Assembly: GCF_017916515.1 (NCBI RefSeq)
Contig: NZ_JAFMTA010000001.1
Location: 1,353,127 to 1,417,126, forward strand
From: Naasia sp. SYSU D00948
GTDB taxonomy: Bacteria; Actinomycetota; Actinomycetes; Actinomycetales; Microbacteriaceae
Direction of reading: 5' to 3'
Length of the DNA: 64,000 nt
Below are positions 60,086-64,000 of this stretch, piece by piece. Position 1 is the stretch's first letter. Each line of letters starts with the position of its first letter. A model generated the notes under the pieces. It was given only the letters and a program-made list of their open reading frames with translations. It searched no databases and was not told the origin of the DNA. The position numbers were made by a program, and so were the translations under genes.

Positions 60086-61105
60086 ATGGACCCGGTCGCC
60101 GCCCTCAACGAGATCGCCTTCTGGCTCGAGCGGGAGCAGGCGCCCGGGTTCAAGGTGCAGGCGTTCCGTCGCGCGGCCATCGCGGTCGGGGCGCTGGACG
60201 GGGAGGACGTCGTCCGCCGGGCGCGGGACGGGCGGCTGAAGAGCGTGAAGGGCGTCGGGGGCCGCAGCTACGAGGTGGTGCGCCAGGCCGTGGACGGGCA
60301 GGTGCCGGACTACCTCGCCGCTCTCCGCGAGCGCGGCGCGGGGTCGCTCGCCTCGGGCGGGGAGGAGCTGCGTGCGCTGCTGCGCGGGGACCTGCACTCG
60401 CACAGCGAGGAGTCGGACGGCACCGTGCCGATCGAGGTGATGGTCGATGCCGCACGCGTGCTCGGCCGTGAGTATCAGGCGCTCACGGACCATTCGCCGA
60501 GCCTCACCATCGCGAACGGCCTCAGCTCGGAGCGGCTCGAGAAGGAGCTGGAGCGGGTCGACGAGATCAACGGGCGCTACGACGACTTCCGTCTCCTCAA
60601 GGGGATCGAGGTCGACATCCTCGAGGACGGCACGCTCGACCAGACGCCCGAGATGCTCGGGAAGCTCGACGTCGTCGTCGCGAGCGTGCACTCGAAGCTG
60701 CGCTCGCCGCGGGAGGTGATGACCGAGCGGATGCTCGGCGGCATCCGGGACCCGCACACGAACGTGCTCGGTCACTGCACGGGCCGCCTCGTGCAGGGCA
60801 CGCGCGGCACCCGGCCGCAGTCCGAGTTCGACGCCGAGCGCGTCTTCCAGGCGTGCGTGGACCACGACGTGGCGGTCGAGATCAACTCGCGGCCGGAGCG
60901 GCAGGACCCGCCCGACGACCTCCTCCGGCTCGCGGTCGAGATGGGGTGCCTGTTCAGCATCGACACCGACGCGCACGCGCCCGGCCAGCTCGCGTTCCTC
61001 GACTACGGCGCTGAGCGCGCGGCTGCCAACGGCGTCCCGGCCGACCGCATCGTCACGACGTGGCCGGTCGACCGTCTCCTGGAGTGGACCTCCCGCAAGC
61101 GCTGA
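60086..61105 (+). CDS. PHP-domain phosphoesterase with N-terminal helix-hairpin-helix-like region
   Basis: 339 residues. The N-terminal part (ALNEIAFWLEREQAPGFKVQAFRRAAIAV...LKSVKGVGGRSYEVV) resembles the helix-hairpin-helix region of DNA polymerase X proteins. The PHP domain has DLHSHSEESDG, LTDHSPSL, GIEVDILEDG, VVASVHSKL, GHCTGR and DTDAHAPGQL, which supply the metal ligands. It lacks the polymerase domain, so it looks like the PolX ends without the middle. A GTG at 60065 overlapping the previous gene is another possible start. It could be a metal-dependent phosphatase or nuclease. Confidence 0.85.
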   Translation: MDPVAALNEIAFWLEREQAPGFKVQAFRRAAIAVGALDGEDVVRRARDGRLKSVKGVGGRSYEVVRQAVDGQVPDYLAALRERGAGSLASGGEELRALLRGDLHSHSEESDGTVPIEVMVDAARVLGREYQALTDHSPSLTIANGLSSERLEKELERVDEINGRYDDFRLLKGIEVDILEDGTLDQTPEMLGKLDVVVASVHSKLRSPREVMTERMLGGIRDPHTNVLGHCTGRLVQGTRGTRPQSEFDAERVFQACVDHDVAVEINSRPERQDPPDDLLRLAVEMGCLFSIDTDAHAPGQLAFLDYGAERAAANGVPADRIVTTWPVDRLLEWTSRKR

Positions 61106-61114
61106 CCCTCGAGA

Positions 61115-61161
61115 TGCCACCTGGTGCTCCCATTCCGCCGGGATGGCGACACCAGGTGGCA
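61115..61161. repeat. Long inverted repeat upstream of the alcohol dehydrogenase gene
   Basis: TGCCACCTGGTG (61115-61126) and CACCAGGTGGCA (61150-61161) are perfect 12-base arms 23 bases apart, with CCAT and ATGG pairing inside. It lies just after the PHP gene stop and 127 bases before the next start. It could end the PHP transcript. Confidence 0.7.
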
Positions 61162-61287
61162 CTTCGACGGTCCGGGGTGACCGTGCGGAGCGGCTCCTGT
61201 CGCGGATCGCGGGCGGCGTCCACCCCTTGAGCGCGCCGGGGGGCGGGTGGAACGCTGGCGGCGAGCCCACGAGTCAGGAGGAGCCGG

Positions 61288-62433
61288 ATGAAGGCGATGG
61301 TCTACCGCGGCCCGTACAAGATACGGGTGGAAGAGAAGGACATCCCCGCGATCGAGCACCCCAACGACGCGATCGTGCGGGTGACGAAGGCGGCCATCTG
61401 CGGCTCGGACCTGCACCTGTACCACGGGCTCATCCCGGACACCCGCATCGGTCACACCTTCGGCCACGAGTTCATCGGCGTGGTCGAGGAAGTGGGCCCC
61501 TCCGTGCAGAACCTGAAGCGCGGAGACCGGGTGATGGTCCCGTTCAACATCTTCTGCGGCTCGTGCTACTTCTGCGCCCGCGGCCTCTACTCCAACTGCC
61601 ACAACGTCAATCCGAACGCGACCGCCGCCGGCGCCATCTACGGCTACTCCCACACCACCGGGGGCTACGACGGAGGCCAGGCGGAGTTCGTCCGGGTTCC
61701 GCTCGCCGACGTCGGGCCGACCGTCATCCCCGACTGGATGGACGAGGAGGACGCGCTCATGCTCACCGACGCATGTGCGACGGGCTACTTCGGGGCGGAG
61801 CTGGGGGACATCGTCGAGGGCGACACGGTGGTCGTGTTCGGGGCCGGCCCGGTGGGCCTGTACGCCGCCAAGTGCGCCTGGTTCATGGGCGCCGGCCGCG
61901 TGATCGTCGTCGACCACCTGGAGTACCGGCTCGAGAAGGCGCGCACCTTCGCGCACGCCGAGACGTACAACTTCGTGGAGTTCGACGACATCGTCGTGCA
62001 CATCAAGCACATCACCGACGGGCTCGGCGCGGACGTCGTGATCGACGCGGTCGGCGCGGAGGCGTCCGGGCACTTCCTCCAGCACGTCACCGGGAGCCAG
62101 CTCAAGCTGCAGGGCGGCTCCCCGATCGCCCTCAACTGGTCGATCGACTCCGTCCGCAAGGGCGGGAACATCTCGGTGGTCGGTGTCTACGGCACCGTGC
62201 CGAGCGCGGTCAAGTTCGGCGACGCGGTGAACAAGGGCCTGACCCTGCGGATGAACCAGACGCCGGTGAAGCGGGAGTGGCGGCGCCTGTTCGACCACGT
62301 CCGCGCCGGCTACCTCAAGCCGAGCGAGATCATCACGCACCGCATCCCTCTCGACGAGATCGCCGAGGGCTACCACATGTTCTCGTCCAAGCTCGACGAC
62401 TGCATCAAGACGGTCGTCCTCCCCGCCGCATAG
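61288..62433 (+). CDS. Zinc-dependent alcohol dehydrogenase (MDR family)
   Basis: 381 residues. Catalytic zinc ligands in KAAICGSDLHLYHG and TFGHEFIG, four structural-zinc cysteines in FCGSCYFCARGLYSNC, and the cofactor motif FGAGPVGLYAAK. The overall pattern matches the glutathione-independent formaldehyde dehydrogenase/threonine-dehydrogenase-like group of MDR proteins, often annotated simply as zinc-dependent alcohol dehydrogenase. The substrate is unknown. AGGAGGAG precedes the ATG. It is followed nine bases later by a small protein gene that probably shares its transcript. Confidence 0.9.
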   Translation: MKAMVYRGPYKIRVEEKDIPAIEHPNDAIVRVTKAAICGSDLHLYHGLIPDTRIGHTFGHEFIGVVEEVGPSVQNLKRGDRVMVPFNIFCGSCYFCARGLYSNCHNVNPNATAAGAIYGYSHTTGGYDGGQAEFVRVPLADVGPTVIPDWMDEEDALMLTDACATGYFGAELGDIVEGDTVVVFGAGPVGLYAAKCAWFMGAGRVIVVDHLEYRLEKARTFAHAETYNFVEFDDIVVHIKHITDGLGADVVIDAVGAEASGHFLQHVTGSQLKLQGGSPIALNWSIDSVRKGGNISVVGVYGTVPSAVKFGDAVNKGLTLRMNQTPVKREWRRLFDHVRAGYLKPSEIITHRIPLDEIAEGYHMFSSKLDDCIKTVVLPAA

Positions 62434-62441
62434 GAGTCGCC

Positions 62442-63011
62442 ATGGTCTACACAGCGGACAAGCCGCACCTCGCGCCGTCGAGCGACGAGCTCCGCGCGCG
62501 GATCCCGGGATGGGGCACCGACCTCGACCCGGCGAACCGGCCCGGCGTGCCGAAGATGCGGTTCGACCCGGCCGCCTCGGGCGCCCACTGGGAGATCCCG
62601 GAGCAGCAGGAGGAGAAGGTCCCGCGCGAGCGGTCGATCGAGCACGAGCGGCTCCCACCGGTGTTCGGCACGGCTCAGCCTCTCAAGGGGCTGTCCGGCC
62701 GGATCCGCCGCTACGCGTACGAGCGCTACAGCGAGGCCCGGTCGATCCACTGGATGCTGCTCATCCTCGGCGATCGCGTGGACTCGATCGAGAGCCAGGT
62801 GAGCTCCCTGCTGGCCCTGAAGCCCGACAACCCGATCACCGAGACGGGCGTCCTCGCCGAGTTCCGGCGCGGCGGCCTCTCCTCGCGCCTCGGGAAGAAC
62901 AGGGCGGACGGCTCGCACCAGTGGATCGCGGGGTTGCTCGTCGCGGCCCCGTACGTCCTGACGGGCGTCGCGCTCGTGAGCGGGATCCGGCGCCTCGCGA
63001 GGCGGCGCTGA
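62442..63011 (+). CDS. Hypothetical protein paired with the alcohol dehydrogenase
   Basis: 189 residues. The N-terminal third is polar and Pro-rich (MVYTADKPHLAPSSDELRARIPGWGTDLDPANRPGVPKM), the middle helical, and the C-terminus has one hydrophobic segment (GLLVAAPYVLTGVALVSGI) ending RRLARRR, suggesting a tail-anchored membrane protein. AGGAG lies seven bases before the ATG. I recognise no named domain. Its tight linkage suggests it may tether or assist the dehydrogenase. Confidence 0.7.
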   Translation: MVYTADKPHLAPSSDELRARIPGWGTDLDPANRPGVPKMRFDPAASGAHWEIPEQQEEKVPRERSIEHERLPPVFGTAQPLKGLSGRIRRYAYERYSEARSIHWMLLILGDRVDSIESQVSSLLALKPDNPITETGVLAEFRRGGLSSRLGKNRADGSHQWIAGLLVAAPYVLTGVALVSGIRRLARRR

Positions 63012-63027
63012 CCTTCCCGCCGCCCAG

Positions 63028-64000
63028 TCATGGCTCGTAGCGGGTCAGCTCGCCGTTCCGGCCGAGCTCGACCCAGGTCGTGATGCGGAGCCGGCGGAGG
63101 AATGCGTCGTCGTGGCTCACCACGAGGAGGGCGCCCTGGTAGCCGGACAGCGCGGCCACGAGCTGGTCGAGGCTGGCGAGGTCCAGGTTGTTCGTCGGCT
63201 CGTCGAGCACGATCAGCTGCGGGGGAGGGTCCGCGAGCAGCAGCCGCGCGAGCGCGACCCGGAAGCGCTCGCCGCCGGACAGCGTCCCCACGGGCCGGTG
63301 CACCGCATCCCCGCGCAGCAGGAACCGCGCGAGCCGGTTGCGCACCTCCCCGGGCGGCACCGCCGGAGCCGTCGCGCGCACGTTCTCGAGCGCGCTCGCG
63401 GCGTCCTCGAGGTCGTCGAGCCGCTGCGTCAGGTAGCCCACGCGGTCGGTGTGCGCGACCGCCGCCGGGCGCCCCGGTATCGGGTTCCGGAGCCCCAGCA
63501 GGATCTCGAGCAGCGTCGTCTTGCCCACTCCGTTCGGCCCGGTGAGCGCGACCCGCTCGGGCCCCTGCAGCACGAGCGACGAGGACGTCCCCCGCAGTTC
63601 GGCGAGGCGGCGGCCCGCCGGGACGCGAGTGTCGGGGAGGTCGACGTGGATCCGGTCGTCGGACCGGACCCGGCGCTCGGCGACGTCCAGCGCCTCGCGC
63701 GCCGAGGACACGCGCGCGTCGAGATCGCCGCGCAGCTTCCCGGCCGACACCTCGGCCGAGTTCTTGAGCGTGTTCGCGAGGATCTTCGGCATGCTCTCCG
63801 CGGCCTTGCGGCCGGCCTTCGCACGGCGGCCGATCTTCGCCTCCGCCTCGATGCGCTGGCGCCGCTCGGTGGCAAGAGTCTGCTTCGCCGTCCGCTCCGC
63901 CTGCTCGGCAGCAGCCTGCTCGACCGCGAGCATGTCGCGGTACGCCGAGAACGGGCCGCCGAAGACGGTGAGCGAGCCGCGGCGGAGCTCGGCCGTGTCG
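63028..64000 (-). CDS. ABC-F family ATPase (5' end beyond window)
   Basis: The reading frame enters from the right edge and ends at 63028, giving about 323 C-terminal residues. They hold the end of the first domain, the Arg/Lys/Ala-rich interdomain linker (ERRQRIEAEAKIGRRAKAGRKAAES) and the whole second ATPase domain: Walker A GPNGVGKTT, signature LSGGERFRVALARLL, Walker B LIVLDEPTNNLD and switch His in VVSHDDAFLRR. ABC-F proteins act on ribosomes in translation control or antibiotic resistance. There is no membrane segment. The subgroup cannot be decided without the missing part. Confidence 0.88.
   Translation of the reverse strand, partial: DTAELRRGSLTVFGGPFSAYRDMLAVEQAAAEQAERTAKQTLATERRQRIEAEAKIGRRAKAGRKAAESMPKILANTLKNSAEVSAGKLRGDLDARVSSAREALDVAERRVRSDDRIHVDLPDTRVPAGRRLAELRGTSSSLVLQGPERVALTGPNGVGKTTLLEILLGLRNPIPGRPAAVAHTDRVGYLTQRLDDLEDAASALENVRATAPAVPPGEVRNRLARFLLRGDAVHRPVGTLSGGERFRVALARLLLADPPPQLIVLDEPTNNLDLASLDQLVAALSGYQGALLVVSHDDAFLRRLRITTWVELGRNGELTRYEP

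Noticed and set aside
58016-61270. A 3.2-kb minus-strand frame including the protease gene
   Set aside because: Only 58016-59293 has protein-like sequence; the remainder is antisense to the membrane protein and PHP genes.

Overview
The window is a GC-rich (roughly 70% G+C) actinobacterial chromosome segment with tightly packed, often 4-bp-overlapping genes. A chaplin-like secreted protein, DUF2277, DUF202 and DUF3105 proteins, PadR/TetR regulators and many carbohydrate genes suggest Microbacteriaceae (Rathayibacter-, Curtobacterium- or Frondihabitans-like). That placement is an inference from gene content. No rRNA, tRNA, CRISPR array, integrase or transposase was seen. No gene-free stretch exceeds 300 bases.

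Left part (1-13440): a truncated chaplin-like gene, an Ala/Pro/Val-rich exported protein, a CPA2-type cation/proton antiporter, an FAD monooxygenase, and an 868-residue membrane protein whose two ends look like halves of a serine hydrolase. Then comes an operon (7924-11900) of a cellulose-synthase-like GT2 enzyme with a complete partner-switching set: STAS antagonist, RsbW-like kinase and GAF-SpoIIE phosphatase. A DUF2277 protein and a class-C beta-lactamase-like hydrolase follow.

Middle part (13472-22964): a gene cluster matching the D-apionate branch of D-apiose catabolism. It encodes an SDR, ApnL lactonase, a FadR-type repressor, an ACS-type MFS transporter, LerK (DhaK-DhaL kinase), DerI (RpiB-like), LerI (TIM-like), OiaC and ApnO. 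Inferred route: D-apionate to 3-oxo-isoapionate, to L-erythrulose plus CO2, to L-erythrulose 1-phosphate, to D-erythrulose 4-phosphate, to D-erythrose 4-phosphate. An identical palindrome, AACCGGTCAACCGGTT, lies in front of both transcription units and overlaps the transporter promoter. Apiose is a plant cell-wall sugar, so a plant-associated lifestyle fits.

A short housekeeping stretch (23082-25185) holds DUF305, DUF3105 and HAD genes.

Right-centre part (25283-57904): a large sulfatase/ABC/glycosidase locus. Five cysteine-type sulfatases (A 26972, B 31419, D 49189, E 52657, F 55846), four paralogous lipoprotein substrate-binding proteins (SBP-A 25283, B 33742, C 36545, D 50992) and four regulators (TetR-A, PadR-B, TetR-C, PadR-D) are laid out as cassettes. 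They surround a single set of Dpp-type permease and ATPase genes (38164-41794), two GH3 enzymes, one GH43 enzyme and a nucleoside-hydrolase-like enzyme. A formylglycine-generating enzyme (47387), needed to activate cysteine-type sulfatases, and a CHR-family transporter complete the set. None of the sulfatases or glycosidases shows a signal peptide. The picture is import of sulfated glycans or glycosides by interchangeable binding proteins followed by cytoplasmic desulfation and hydrolysis. Candidate operators for all four regulators can be read directly from the DNA.

Right end (58016-64000): an HtrA-like membrane protease, a small membrane protein, a PHP-domain enzyme, a zinc alcohol dehydrogenase with a small partner protein, and the 3' part of an ABC-F ATPase gene.
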